NCBI GenBank assembly: GCA_002917775.1
Contig: KZ627157.1
Span: 616,079-680,078 of the forward strand
Direction: 5' to 3'
From: Glaciozyma antarctica PI12
Lineage: Eukaryota > Basidiomycota > Microbotryomycetes > Kriegeriales > Camptobasidiaceae
Length of the DNA stretch: 64,000 nucleotides
Both the position numbers and the translations under genes were made by a program. Shown piece after piece: positions 26,036 through 36,548 of the stretch (positions are counted from its first letter, which is position 1; every line of letters starts with the position of its first letter). The notes below the pieces were generated by a model. It did no database searches. It was given only the letters and a program-made list of their open reading frames with translations, and was not told the origin of the DNA.

Positions 26036-27976
26036 ATGCTTTCCTCCGTCCTTCTCCTCGCGCTCTCTTTCGCTACTATCCTCGTCGACGCGTCTACAGG
26101 CTTTCAACGCGTTCCTCTTCATCATCGCTCCCTCAAGAACTCCGACGGCGTCGTCGACTGGACGAAACTCGTTCGACAGCAGGGGAAGATCGCAGGTCGG
26201 TATCACGGGTCGGCAGAGCTCGTTAAACGGGCGGAAGCGATTCATGAAGAGCGCACGTTCTTCAGCTCCTTGCTGGAAGAGGTCTCTGGTGGAACGGTGC
26301 CGGAGATCTTCGCTGGCATCACGCACCGAGGCATCTTCGCCGCACCATCTGCCCTCCCTTCCTCCTCTCCTTCTTCGGCGTCCTCTTCTTCCTCTACCTC
26401 CTCGGCCTCGGAAGCAGAGCCCAGCAACACTAGACCTACGGAAGGAATCACGACGGTCAAGCTGACCGACCATATCAGTGAGTTCCTTCCTCCCTTCGCT
26501 CCGCAACGAAGCTAACGGCTTCTCTAGTCGATGCGTCCGACAACGAATTCTTCGGCGTGGTTTCGTTCGGAACGCCTGCGCAGGACGCTGAGGTTATCTT
26601 CGATACGTGAGTTTCTGAACTCGCCTAGCGAGATGCTGGACTGATCCTTCGCACAGAGGATCGAGCGATCTTGTGAGGAGTTCCTCGGGGTTTGGAATGG
26701 ATCTGCTAGCTGACTTTGCTCTCGCAGTGGGTAGTATCGTCGGCGTGCAAGTTCCACTGCCCCACAAGCCCGCTAGTGGAGGTCTTCTCGCCGAACGCCT
26801 CGACTTCTTACACCTCGAGCGGAGAGGACTTCTCGATTATATACGGTGAGTTGCGACGCCTCTCCCCTCAAAATCGTTCTAACACAGGAGTTATAGGCAG
26901 TGGTTACGTCTCCGGTACGTACGCGACGGACGTCGTTTCAATCGGCGGGATCACAGGCGAGTCGCTCCTTCCAGCTGCCTTCCCCCCGTCGCTGATCTCG
27001 CCTCTCCCAGTTCCCGAGCAGAGCTTTGCTATCGTGGATACGCTTTCGGCCGACTGGAGTGCTCAGGTGGCCTCAGGAATCCTCGGTCTCGCAGTACGTT
27101 CTCCTCGCCCTTCGCATTCGACCTCGAACTGACGGACTCCGGCAGTTCCCCTTCCTTTCCAGCTCTCAGGCGCTTCCTTTCTTCCAGAATGCTCAGGCGC
27201 AAGGCTCGCTCGCATCTCCCGTTCTTGGATTCGCCTTTGGACGAGCAGCGGAGAACGACCACGGGCTTTCGCAAGTCTCCATTGGTGGAATCGACAGCTC
27301 CAAGTTCAAAGGCGACATCACGTACCTTCCTCTCAAGGTGAGCGCCTATGTTCCCGAACAGGATACGTAGCTGACTCTGTCCCTATCGCGTAAAGTCTGC
27401 ATCGTACTGGGAGGTAGATTACAAGGGATTCGGAACGACGAACGGCACCACCACTCCTTCTGACTCCTCCGCCGTGATTGACACCGGTTCGTCCCCGTTG
27501 CTCTCATTTGTACCATGCGCTGATTATGGCTTCAGGAACGACGCTCATCGCTCTTCCTTTCGCGGAAGCTGCCGCCCTCTTTGACAAGTGAGTCTTCGCC
27601 ACCTCGCTCGCTCCCTCGTCGACTGATTTTGCCTTCGCAGGATCGAGGAAGCGACCGAAATCGAGGGCGAGCCTGGCTTCTATCAGTTCCCCTGCAACTC
27701 GACGCTCGAGATCAGCGTGGAGTTCACCGGCATCTCCGTTCCCATCACAGCAAGCGATATGAACCTTGGACTGGTCAGCCCTGGATCGTCCTTCTGCGTC
27801 GCGGGAATTATGGGTTCCCAGCTCTCCCTCAATATCTTTGGCCTCACGTTCCTTAAGAAGTACGTCGTCCTTTGCGTTCGCATCGTCGGGTGGCTGATCC
27901 TTCCCTTTGCAGCGTCTACTCGATATTTGATGCGTCAGGAGCGGGAAGGATTGGCTTTGCGACGCCGTCGTTTTGA
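26036..27976 (+). CDS. Secreted pepsin-type aspartic protease (family A1)
   Basis: Start MLSSVLLLALSFATILVDAS is a clear signal peptide. A propeptide with a Ser-rich spacer (PSSSPSSASSSSSTSSAS, about residues 100-120) follows. The mature enzyme begins near DASDNEFFGVVSFGTPAQDA. The two catalytic aspartates are seen in VIFDTGSSDLWV and AVIDTGTTLIALP, both at the usual spacing. Other family marks are SGILGLA, GLSQVSIGGID and the C-terminal FLKNVYSIFDASGAGRIGFA. Nine or ten exons, all joining in frame; intron 26607-26655 falls within the first active-site motif. It is likely secreted or vacuolar/cell-wall and degrades proteins at acid pH. No GPI signal is seen at the C-terminus (ATPSF). The Ser-rich spacer is unusual for a propeptide and may mark a processing region. 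Confidence 0.93.
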
Positions 27977-28139
27977 GTTTTGAAACATGTAGTGAACACA
28001 GACACTTTTTCGTTCGACGAGGAGGGCGTAAGCAGAGAGAGAAGGATACTTGAACAAGTCCGAGGAGATCGCAGAACGCGGCGGAAATCGCTTTCGACTC
28101 TTCCCCTCTCTCTCCTCCTCCTCTCTCCAGCGCACAACA

Positions 28140-30475
28140 ATGATCGAATCGACACTCGTCTGCTCTTTCGTCACTCGCGGGGAAAAGGCCGTTGGAGGAC
28201 AAGGACTCGAAATCCTACGCTTCACGCCTGGCAAGCAGCGCGCGCAGCGGCCAGATCCGTAAGTACCTTCCCCGACGTCTTTCAAACCCACCAGCTGATG
28301 CCCTCACTACGATAGTCGAGCGCTGACTCACATCCTCGTCGAGACGGTCAACGGGAAGGAATCCACTCTGGACGCCTCCAAGAAGTCGATCGCGGGGAAC
28401 CTCCTCATCAACGCGAGCAAGGACCTGCAGCTCGTACGACGTGGAAAGCGGCTTCCCTGGGAGCCGAATCTCTACATCGAAGCCTTTGTCTGGAGGACGA
28501 CGCCGGCGTACGAGAACGGGCTCGCCTTTGCCTTCGAGCAGCAGCAAGGGACGCAGGTCCCGCTTGCTCCTGAGAAGCTTGCGGCGCTGGAGGCGGATTT
28601 GGCGTACTTCTATCTTGTCGAGACGAGGCTTGGTCAGGAGTACCATACCTGGGAGTCGTTTGCGGCCTTTGATGACCCGACGACGATGCCGGTGAGTCGC
28701 GGAGCGAGTTTGTTTCCTACCTTCTCGCTGACGGCTTAAATCTTTCGCAGGAAGAGTTCGTATCGACGGCGTACTATTCTTCAATCCTTCCTCCCGTCCT
28801 CGACCTAGGCCTCGCCGAAATCGCGGCGACCCCCGTTCTTTCGTCCTCGGAGCTCGCGGACGTCGCCCTCGATATTCTCTTCGAGCTCATCGCGCACAAG
28901 ATTGGTCGCAAAACGTTCAAGTTCTGGCCTCCTGGTGTACAGATTGATTCCTCGACGAAGCAGCTCCCTGACAGCGTTCTCGTTTACCGGTGCGGTCTTT
29001 CGCTGGCGGCGTCGTGGCGCTCGTTGCTGATCAAGATCGCTCGCAGGACGTACACCTATCTCCTCGACGTGGTATGTTCTACGTGATAAGATTCGTTGGA
29101 TAAGCCAGCTCACTGCGTGCTCATCCCAGGTTGCCTTTTTCCTTCGCAAGAGTCGACCCGCTCACGCCACAACTATTTCCTCGGTTCTCCTGCGAGCTCT
29201 CCAGCCCGTTCAAGCCCTCATGTCGACAGCCATCACAATCGACGAATTTGAGCGGAAGGCACTCCACTTCATCTCTCGCGAAGTCGCTCGCTCGAAGCTC
29301 GCGCAAAGCACACTGGAGAAGCTGACGATCAGCAAGCTCCTCGAGGTTCCTGTGGAGAAGTTTAAGAAGGGAATGGTTCCAGGTGAGGAGTTTGTTCTAG
29401 TGATCCTGATGCGCCTTGCTAACGTCCTTGCGCAGAGAAACGAGCGTTCCTCCACATCATCACGCTCGGCACATCGCCCCTCGTTTTTGGCGTCCTTCGC
29501 TCGCTCATCCACTACCTCCTCACCGTCACCGCCCACCCCTACTCGACTCTCCATCCAGGCGTCAACACCATGTCGAAAGAGCAAGAAGCCGAATACCTCG
29601 CTCGTCCCGACCACCTTCGCCTCACCATTTCCGAAACTCGCCCCTCCTGCGACGGGGTCGCTCTCGCCCAAACCCTACACGAAGTCGTCGAGGAGTCCTC
29701 CGGCCGCGCAAAGCAGCTGAGGGAGATGACGAGGTCGTACTCTGATCCCCATCGTATCAACCTCGCCGCATCGGCGTCCGGAGTCCAGATGCCTTCGGGG
29801 CTGCAAGAGCGTCTTCGTCGAGGAATGGCTTCGAGACTCACAGGGGACGACCCGTCGTACGGAACGCTCGGAGAACTCCTTCGAGCAGCGGATGCCAAGA
29901 CGGGAGGATCGGACGCGACGAAGGTGGAGATTGAGGTCGTGCCTGATCTCGCTCTCGCCTCCGTCCTTCGCGCCGCAAAACCAGCCGCGATTATCCTCCT
30001 CGCGGCTGCGTCAGTCCTCACTGGCGATGCGGACGTCGTCGCCAAGACCGGATCGTTCTTCCTCGCGTTCTACGGCAAGGAAGTCAGGGCGAAGGTCTAC
30101 GTCCTCGCTGCGACCGAGGCGATCGAGAGCAGGTCAACTCGCCCTGAGATGCCGTTGGGGAACGGGGCGGACGTGGTAGAGGGATGGAAAGCGTCGACGG
30201 CGGGAGCTGGAGGTGCGAAAGGGATGGAGGCATTCGCGAAAAAGGCGATGGACAAGAAGGTTGCGACGGTCAAGATCCTGGATCCCCTCACCGAGATCGT
30301 CCCTGCGAAGCTCATCGACTTGTGGATCAGTGAGTCCTCTCTCCCTTTTCGCATTCGCCGCTGGCTTCCTCTCTCCACGTTCGCAGCAGAAGCAGGCCCC
30401 CTCAATCCAGCCGGCATCGCTCAGCTCAGCAAGGAGCGCGGAGTGGCGGAGGAGCAGCTGTACGGAAAGTCGTAG
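28140..30475 (+). CDS. Large protein with a possible eIF-2B/NagB-like C-terminal domain
   Basis: Start chosen at ATG 28140 (MIESTLVCSFVTRGEKAVGG); the intron 28261-28317 joins RPDP to RALTHILVETVNG in frame. About 700 residues in seven exons. The first 350 residues show no domain I recognise (NLYIEAFVWRTTPAYENG, WESFAAFDDP). The C-terminal 300 residues have the order seen in the alpha/beta/delta family of eIF-2B-like proteins: SRPSCDG-like start (ETRPSCDGVALA), then VVPDLALASVLRAAKPAAII, LLAAASVLTGDADVVAKTGS, FFLAFYGKEVRAKVYVLAAT and a late DPLTEIVPAKLIDLWI. That fold is used by eIF2B regulatory subunits and sugar-phosphate isomerases. Here the similarity is by eye and divergent, so it may be a non-catalytic relative. 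Codon use is like the neighbours, and the gene looks intact. Confidence 0.55.
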
Positions 30476-30567
30476 AATCGATTGCGAGGTTTGCAAATAC
30501 GCGTGTGCTGCTTAGCGAGCGAGTCTAGACAACAAACAATCGAGGGAATCAAGAACGCCACCCCCAG

Positions 30568-33442
30568 CTAAACCCTCCCCAACGTCGGCAGGTACCTCAA
30601 ATCCTTCGCCTCCCCCTCCGCATCCAACGAAAGCACCCTTGAGCGCCTCGAGACCGGCTGCGTTCTCTGAGCCTGCGCCACAGGCGGCGGCTTGAGCAAC
30701 TTCGCGCCATTATTCCCACTCGACTTCGGCTTCATCCTCCTCAGCCGATCCCTCAATTTCCCCAACAAACGTCCGTCCTCCCTTCGACTATTCTCCCGCG
30801 CGAGAGAGGTCTCGGTGTGCTCCGTCGCGAGGCAGGAGATGGACTGGGCGAGGTGGCGGAGGGCGTGGTACGAGGGTGCGGCGTCTTTGGAGGGTTGAGT
30901 GGAGAGGGCGATTCCTGCGAGGTGCCGGAGGGTGTAGAGGGATATGGCGATGGAGGAAAGGCGCGTGGGGAGAACGAGGTGGTCGGGGAGGTCGAAGAGG
31001 GTCGGTGATGAGGCGGCACGGGATTTGCCTTTGCCGATGACGGGGGCGGTCGACATGCCGAGCTCTTGCGGAAAGGGGGAGGGGGAGTGGTTGGGTGGGA
31101 GAAGAAAGATGGTGAGGCGGAGGACGGTGATCCCTTCGTCGTATTGCCGGAATTCGAGCGAGAGCGAGGCGTCGCAGTGCCGACTCTGCTCCGCCTTGAC
31201 GTCGTCCGTCGATGCTCGCACTGTGGTATCGCCGTACCTACACTCAATATCAGCTTAAGATATCTCCCAAAGCAAAGAAAGGGACTCACCACATCAAGAA
31301 TCTCAGCAACGCTACCCAAGTCCTCGCCTCGACGCTAAACCTTCCCTTCTCCTCTCCCTCGGCCGTCGCAAGCTCGATCTCCTCCAAGAACGGCGCCGTC
31401 GAGTGAAGCCCGTCCATCGCACACGCGTGCTCCTGCGCGCAAGACGCCGGGTATCCGAACCGAACGCCGTCGCCGAACGTCTCGCCTGCTCCATCTGGTT
31501 CGTCGACGAGGGCCGATGAGGTGGGAGGAGAGCTCTGTAGGATCGCGGCTTCTTCAGAGGTGGCGGGATAAGGATAGTCGCTGGTTCTAGGGCCTGGAGG
31601 AGCGATGGAGCGCGTTGAGGGGGTCGAGGAGAGGGAGGTCGTGGTGCCAACCGCGATTCCTTGTTCGCGCTCAGAGGCAAGACGAGCTCTAAGAGCTAGC
31701 GAGGGACCAATTTTGAGAAGCTCTGAGCCCAAGTCGTACGAGTTGGTTGAGGGGAAGGAGGAGGTCGACGTCGCGGGTTCATCGTCGAGCGAGGCGTTCG
31801 ACTGGGTCGGTTCGGTCCGTTCCGAGACGTAGGAAAGTGATCGTCCTGCCAGCGTCGAGACGAAGGGTGGGAAGAAAGCAGCTCCCTCGCTGGAAGCTCC
31901 TGACGTCGAGCGGGTCGAAGGGCCCGACTCCTCCGTCCCCAGCCACTCGTCGGAATGCCCGCCGTTCGAACTTCCTCCAAACGTTCCCGAAGAGACTCGA
32001 CGTCCCGCGCGGTAATCTTCCTCCTCGTCCGCCTCGCTCGAAGACGTCGACGGCTCTCGCGCTGTCCTGAACGACGCGGACGGCGTCAAGAACGGCATTT
32101 CGATTGGAAACCCGCGGGTATCGTCGTATTCAAAGATCTTGGGACGCGAGGGAGCGATAAAGGAAAGGCTGTGGCTGTTCCGGGGGGAGGATGAGGATGG
32201 GGAGGAGGGAACGGGGGGAAGGGAGCGGGTCGGGATGGGAGGAGGCGAAGACGTGTTGGCCGAGTCGGCGAAGAGCTGATGAGTCGGCGAAGAGCTGATC
32301 GGTGTTGTCGACGAAGGGGTAGCTTGAAGTGCGGCTAGGACGAGGAGGAAGTGCCGGTGGCTCCTCGCAATCCTCAACGTACGCAAACTCCGCCTCGATC
32401 GCCCGCCTCGCTTCCTCCTCCTCGAGCGAGATCCGAATCGCCAACTCCAACATCTCCCGCTCCGCGCTATCCTCTCCTCCCGCTCTTCCTGCTCCTGGTG
32501 GTAGCCAGCCGTGCGCTCCTCCTTCCCGCCAAAGCTCCCCCTTCTCGTTCCTAGCCTGGATGATCCATTCGGAGTCGTCGAGGGTCGGAGGAGGAGGTCG
32601 AGGAGGGTGCGAGGAGGAGGTGCGACGGGCTTGAGATTCGAAGAGCGTTTGGCGTCGGGATTCGAGGATCGCTTGGGATAGCTCGGCCTGCTCTTGAGAG
32701 ACTGCGCGGGCGTGCGAAGGCGATGTGGTCGATTTTGTTAATTCGGCCAAGGCGCGACGAAGCTCCGCTTCTTCTTGATTTGACTGCCATATCGCGTTAG
32801 CTGAATCTCCTCAATTCCCACCAAAGGAGAAGCGAACTCACCCTCCTGCTGCTGTCCTCGTTCTCCCTCTCGCTAGCTGCGATAGCCTCCCTCATCGCCT
32901 CCTCCTCCTTGCCAAGAACCTCGGAGCTCCTGCCGTTCGCTCCAACAGGTCCTACGTGTAAGGGATACTTGCTTTGGTCGTGATAAGGCGCTTGGGGATA
33001 GGACTGGACCGTGTCGCGGTAATGAAGGTGCTCGCGCTCGCGAGGGGTGAGGGCGAATTCGTCGGAGGTTGCGGGAGTGGCTTCGTTGTAGTTGGCGCCA
33101 GCACTGAATGACCGATTACGCGTGGAGGTGGGAGCCGGGAAGGCAGGAGTGTCGTTGGAAGAGCGGCGAGGAGAGGACGAAGGATGAGAGGGGTCCGTTC
33201 TCTGAGTCGCGAGCAGCCTTGATCAGCTTGTTCTCCTCAATGCCACTCTTCATCTTACTCACCTTGTTACTCCGCCACGCTCCCAGCTCGTTCTTGGCCA
33301 TCCCGGTGAGATCCTTTGCGATACTCGCAGCACTCGAGCTCCGCGTGCCTGAACCGGCGGCGTCGAGATCAACTGAGCTGCTGGGAGTTCGTCGTGGCTG
33401 TATTTGGTTAGTCGCTCCAAGCTGTTTGCTGAGCGGTACCAT
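30568..33442 (-). CDS. Multi-UIM ubiquitin-binding-type protein, frame broken by a 19-bp duplication
   Basis: Start ATG at 33442 (followed by an optional in-frame intron, 33398-33439). The N-terminal part has a basic Ser-rich lead and then a series of ubiquitin-interacting-motif-like helices: KEEEAMREAIAASERE, NQEEAELRRALAELTKS, QEQAELSQAILESRRQ and EREMLELAIRISLEEEE. These fit the acidic-x-hydrophobic-xx-Ala-xxx-Ser pattern. A Pro/Ser-rich middle follows. Then comes a conserved-looking C-terminal region (DGVRFGYPASCAQEHAC, ARTWVALLRFLMWYGDTTV, SLSLEFRQYDEGITVLRL). The final stop is at 30568. The frame of the UIM part and the frame of the rest are offset exactly by a 19-bp tandem duplication at 32262-32299; removing one copy would give continuous coding. 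As written, the product would shift after VDNTDQLFADSS. Function is inferred from the UIMs only (ubiquitin-dependent trafficking or adaptor role). Confidence 0.65.
32262..32299. repeat. Perfect 19-bp tandem duplication inside the multi-UIM gene
   Basis: The 19-base unit GAGTCGGCGAAGAGCTGAT occurs twice back to back, at 32262-32280 and 32281-32299, with no mismatch. Nineteen is not a multiple of three, and the coding frame on the minus strand changes exactly here. Confidence 0.97.
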
Positions 33443-33635
33443 CTTGTTTATCGAGCCAGCAGAGAGATAGCTTCCTTCAGCTAATGATGGCGCCGAATTA
33501 ATTCTTCGTTGTCTACCTGGCTGGCCGGAGCGCCTGAATTAAATCGGAAGAAAAATGAAAGTTTCAACTCGCGCCGACGGTCGACGCAGACCGCACCAGC
33601 TCCCGCCAGCCAAAACACTCCAGCCACCGATACAA
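33443..33635. promoter_or_regulatory. Divergent promoter region, multi-UIM gene / GAR1
   Basis: 193 bases between two divergent start codons. An AT-richer patch (GAATTAATTCTTCG near 33495, GAATTAAATCGGAAG near 33535) stands out from the GC-rich surroundings. No named element recognised. Confidence 0.4.
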
Positions 33636-34773
33636 ATGAGCTCAAGAGGAGGATTCGCACCACGTGGAGGCAGGGGAGGTGACCGCGGAGGAAGGGGAGG
33701 AGGATTCTCCCGAGGAGGAGACAGAGGTGCGCTTCTTCTTCAGTCTGGCCAGCGACGGTGCTGGGAGGGCACGGGGAGGGAGTGGCCTGTCCACATCGAT
33801 GGCAGAGGTATTTGGGACTTGCCTGGAGGTGGGACGAGCCTGGGAGGGAAGGAGGAGCAGCTGCAGCGAGCCGAAGGAGTCCTTTGCTAACGAGTGTGCT
33901 TTGCGGTTCGCAGGAGGACGCGGTGGAGGATTCAGCTCCAGGGGTGGAAGCCGTGGAGGATTCGGAGGAGGAGGATACAACGATGGGCCCCCTGACGAGG
34001 TTGTCGGTACGCCCGCTCGCCCTCTCCTCACCCCTCCGCAGTGACTTACTCTCGCCTCTCCTCTCTCTCCTCGCACAGAGATCGGAACCTTCATCCACGC
34101 TGTTGAGGGAGAGATGCTTTGCGCTTCCACCATGCCTTCCAAGGTACGCTCCCTCGCTCACTCGAGCTACCCCGCTCGCACAAGCGCGACTCACACTAAC
34201 TCCTCGCTCGCCTCCCCACAGGTCCCCTACTTCAACGCTCCCATCTACCTCCCCACAAAAGCCGCCATCGGCAAAGTTGACGAGATCCTCGGCCCCATCA
34301 GTCCGTCCCCCTCCCCCCTCCCAGTTCGCTCGCACTAACGCCCCCGGCGCAGACGAAGTCTTCTTCACGATCAAGCCCTCGAACGGTATCCTCGCCACCT
34401 CCTTCACCGCCGGCGACAAGGTCTGCATCGGCACTGACAAGCTCCTCCCTATCGAGCGCTTCCTCCCCCAGCCCAAGAGTGCCGTCGTCAAGCGCGGTCG
34501 TGGAGCCCGTGGAGGAGCCGGAGGACGCGGTGGAGGACGTGGTGGAGATCGTGGACGCGGTGGCTTCGGAGCTAGGGGTGGACGCGGTGGAGATCGTGGT
34601 GGACGTGGTGGAAGGTGCGTTTTCGAGTTTGGGAAAGAGGGGGGGAAGATGCTGATGGTTCTGCGAACGGTCGTAGGGGCGCACCAAGGGGATTCTCGTC
34701 GGGTGGTCGTGGAGCTGGTGGGTTCTCGGCGAGGGGATCGGGAGGATTCCGTGGTGGACGTGGACGCGGGTAG
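33636..34773 (+). CDS. GAR1: GAR1, H/ACA snoRNP protein
   Basis: Small nucleolar RNP core protein needed for rRNA pseudouridylation. The N-terminal GAR domain ([19 protein letters not shown] onward) is followed by the conserved central domain: [50 protein letters not shown] and [21 protein letters not shown] second Gly/Arg-rich tail follows, ending [10 protein letters not shown] and TAG at 34773. Both GAR arms and the core are complete. Six exons; the first intron (33727-33913) is 187 nt, clearly longer than the others in this gene. It converges on the Nup37-like gene with about 107 bases between stops. The identification is firm from the core domain. Confidence 0.95.
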
Positions 34774-34880
34774 AGGAGCAGGGAGGACGTGTGCATGTAC
34801 CTGTTTTCATCTCGTGTCGAGGGGTTTCTCTCTGCTCTCGTTCTTTCCCTCTCGGTGCTGGTGCACGGATCTCAACTGAA

Positions 34881-36229
34881 CTAATCAATTGCGTGGAACG
34901 AGACGTCGCGACCGACTACGACGGCGAGGACGTTTCCCGTCGGATGCCACGCGAGATCCTGCGCCTGCAGAGGCGGTTGTGCGATGGGCAAGGACTGAGG
35001 GGCTGTGCGCAACAGCGTCAGCCATGATAGGTGGAGGAGGATGGGAGGGACTCGCCTTGAGGGAACGCCGTCGAGACGATCTTGACCGCTGGCGACGCCT
35101 TGGGATCCGACGACAGGACTGCAAACTGACGAGCGTTCGCAGGATTCCATCTGGCAGCTCATCTATCAGCATCCTCGCTTGGTAGCCACATTCAGAAGAA
35201 ACGCACGCACCGAAACACCTCGCGTCCTCGAGACTTCTCTCCAAACGCCTCACCGTACCTCAACGCTCTCCCGCCATTAATCTGGCGCAGGTCAAACACC
35301 GCCCAACGACCATTTATAGCTGCTCCAACCCTGCTCCACGCCATCAGCGCCTTCCAGCGACGAAGCGACGAAGCGAGAACGAACTCACACATTCCGATCG
35401 CTCGGATTCCACTCTCCACTCGTCGCTCCCCAGTTCCGTCCCGCCATTGACCTCGGCTCTCCCAGCGTCATTAGCACCGAACTACTCTTGCTCCAATCGA
35501 TGATCCGAGAGGTCCCTTTTGCGTCGGTCTTGAGTAGGTGCGATGAGCATATCGGGATTGAACGACACTGATCGCAGAGGGTAGGGATGCGGGATCTGCG
35601 TCCACCATCAGGTCCTCTCCACTCACTCGACGACGAGATGAACGCACCACAGCTACGAGGGTCCCCCCAGCCGCGGTATCCCAGAGCAAGCACTGCCCGT
35701 CGTCCGCCACGCTCGCCAACAGCTGTTCCATCCCCTCCGTCCTGCAGAACTTAACCTTCCACACCCTGCCACCGTGTACCACTCCGAGAGCCCTAATCCT
35801 CGTCCCTCCTTCCTCAGTCCACGAAAGCAGGTGCACTGTCGACGAGCTCGTAGCTACTGCGATTCTGCGAGGGGATTAGCTCGGAGGCGCAGGAGAGGGG
35901 TATACGAACGAAATGTGGGTGGAGTTGCTGCGAGGGGACCAGTCGAGAGCGGTTGTGGGACAGGCGAGGTGCCAGCTCGTGAGAGGCTCGAGGTCCCACC
36001 TCGGTGCCTCGGTGGGGACGATACGGAGGACTTGAATGGATGTGGCACCTCCTAGAGTGGTGCGAGTGGGTTAGCGATGTGGGAGGGCGCAGGGGGGCGT
36101 ACCGATGGCGAGGAGGGACGGGAGGGACGGGGAGAAGGAGATGCGGTGGAGCTGCTCCGAGGCGTGGTAGGCACCGAGCTGGGCTGGCCGGGGTGGTAGA
36201 TGAGAGATGAAGCCGTAGCTTGAGCTCAT
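34881..36229 (-). CDS. NUP37: Nup37-like WD40 nucleoporin
   Basis: WD40-type protein of about 370 residues, start ATG at 36229 (MSSSYGFISHLPPRPAQLG). Segments in order are LHRISFSPSLPSLLAIGT, a WSPRSNSTHIS blade end, VHGGRVWKVKFCRTEG, LLASVADDGQCLLWDT, DAKGTSRIIDW, WNPSDRNVVGAAINGRWAVF, and the final LAWHPTGNVLAVVVGRDV. The pattern ASV-x-DD-x2-C-x2-W, the weak IDW blade, the GA-x-W-x2-FDLR blade and the closing Ser/Ala-WHP blade match the layout of Nup37, a component of the Y-shaped Nup107-Nup160 nuclear pore complex. Other WD40 families (Seh1, Pex7) fit less well. About six exons, all in frame. The WD40 fold is firm; the Nup37 identity is a good inference. Confidence 0.68.
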
Positions 36230-36548
36230 TTTGACTCGGAGAGAAGGGGGAGCGAGTTGAGAGCAAGGGAAGGAGGCGGCGCGATGGAGCTCGTGTTTAT
36301 TTACTTCTCCCTCATCAATTCCTTCTTCCTTCAAACGATACTCTTTGCCTGCCTCACTCGAGCTTTACAACGTCGTATTATTCTCCGTTGAACTCTCTCC
36401 CCAGCCAGTTCCTTCTCCCCCGCACTGACCCCTCCTTCCACAGCAATGCCGACCCGGGCCCTCCTCTCTTCCGCGACCACCAACTCAGTCACTCCTTCGA
36501 AACGCTCTGACAGCACACACGCTAACGCAGCACACCCCACCCTCGGCC

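Noticed and set aside
33481-34491. A 336-codon open frame on the minus strand across GAR1
   Set aside because: It is the mirror of the Gly/Arg-rich GAR1 coding sequence and its introns; GAR1 on the plus strand has the conserved core domain and proper splice sites.
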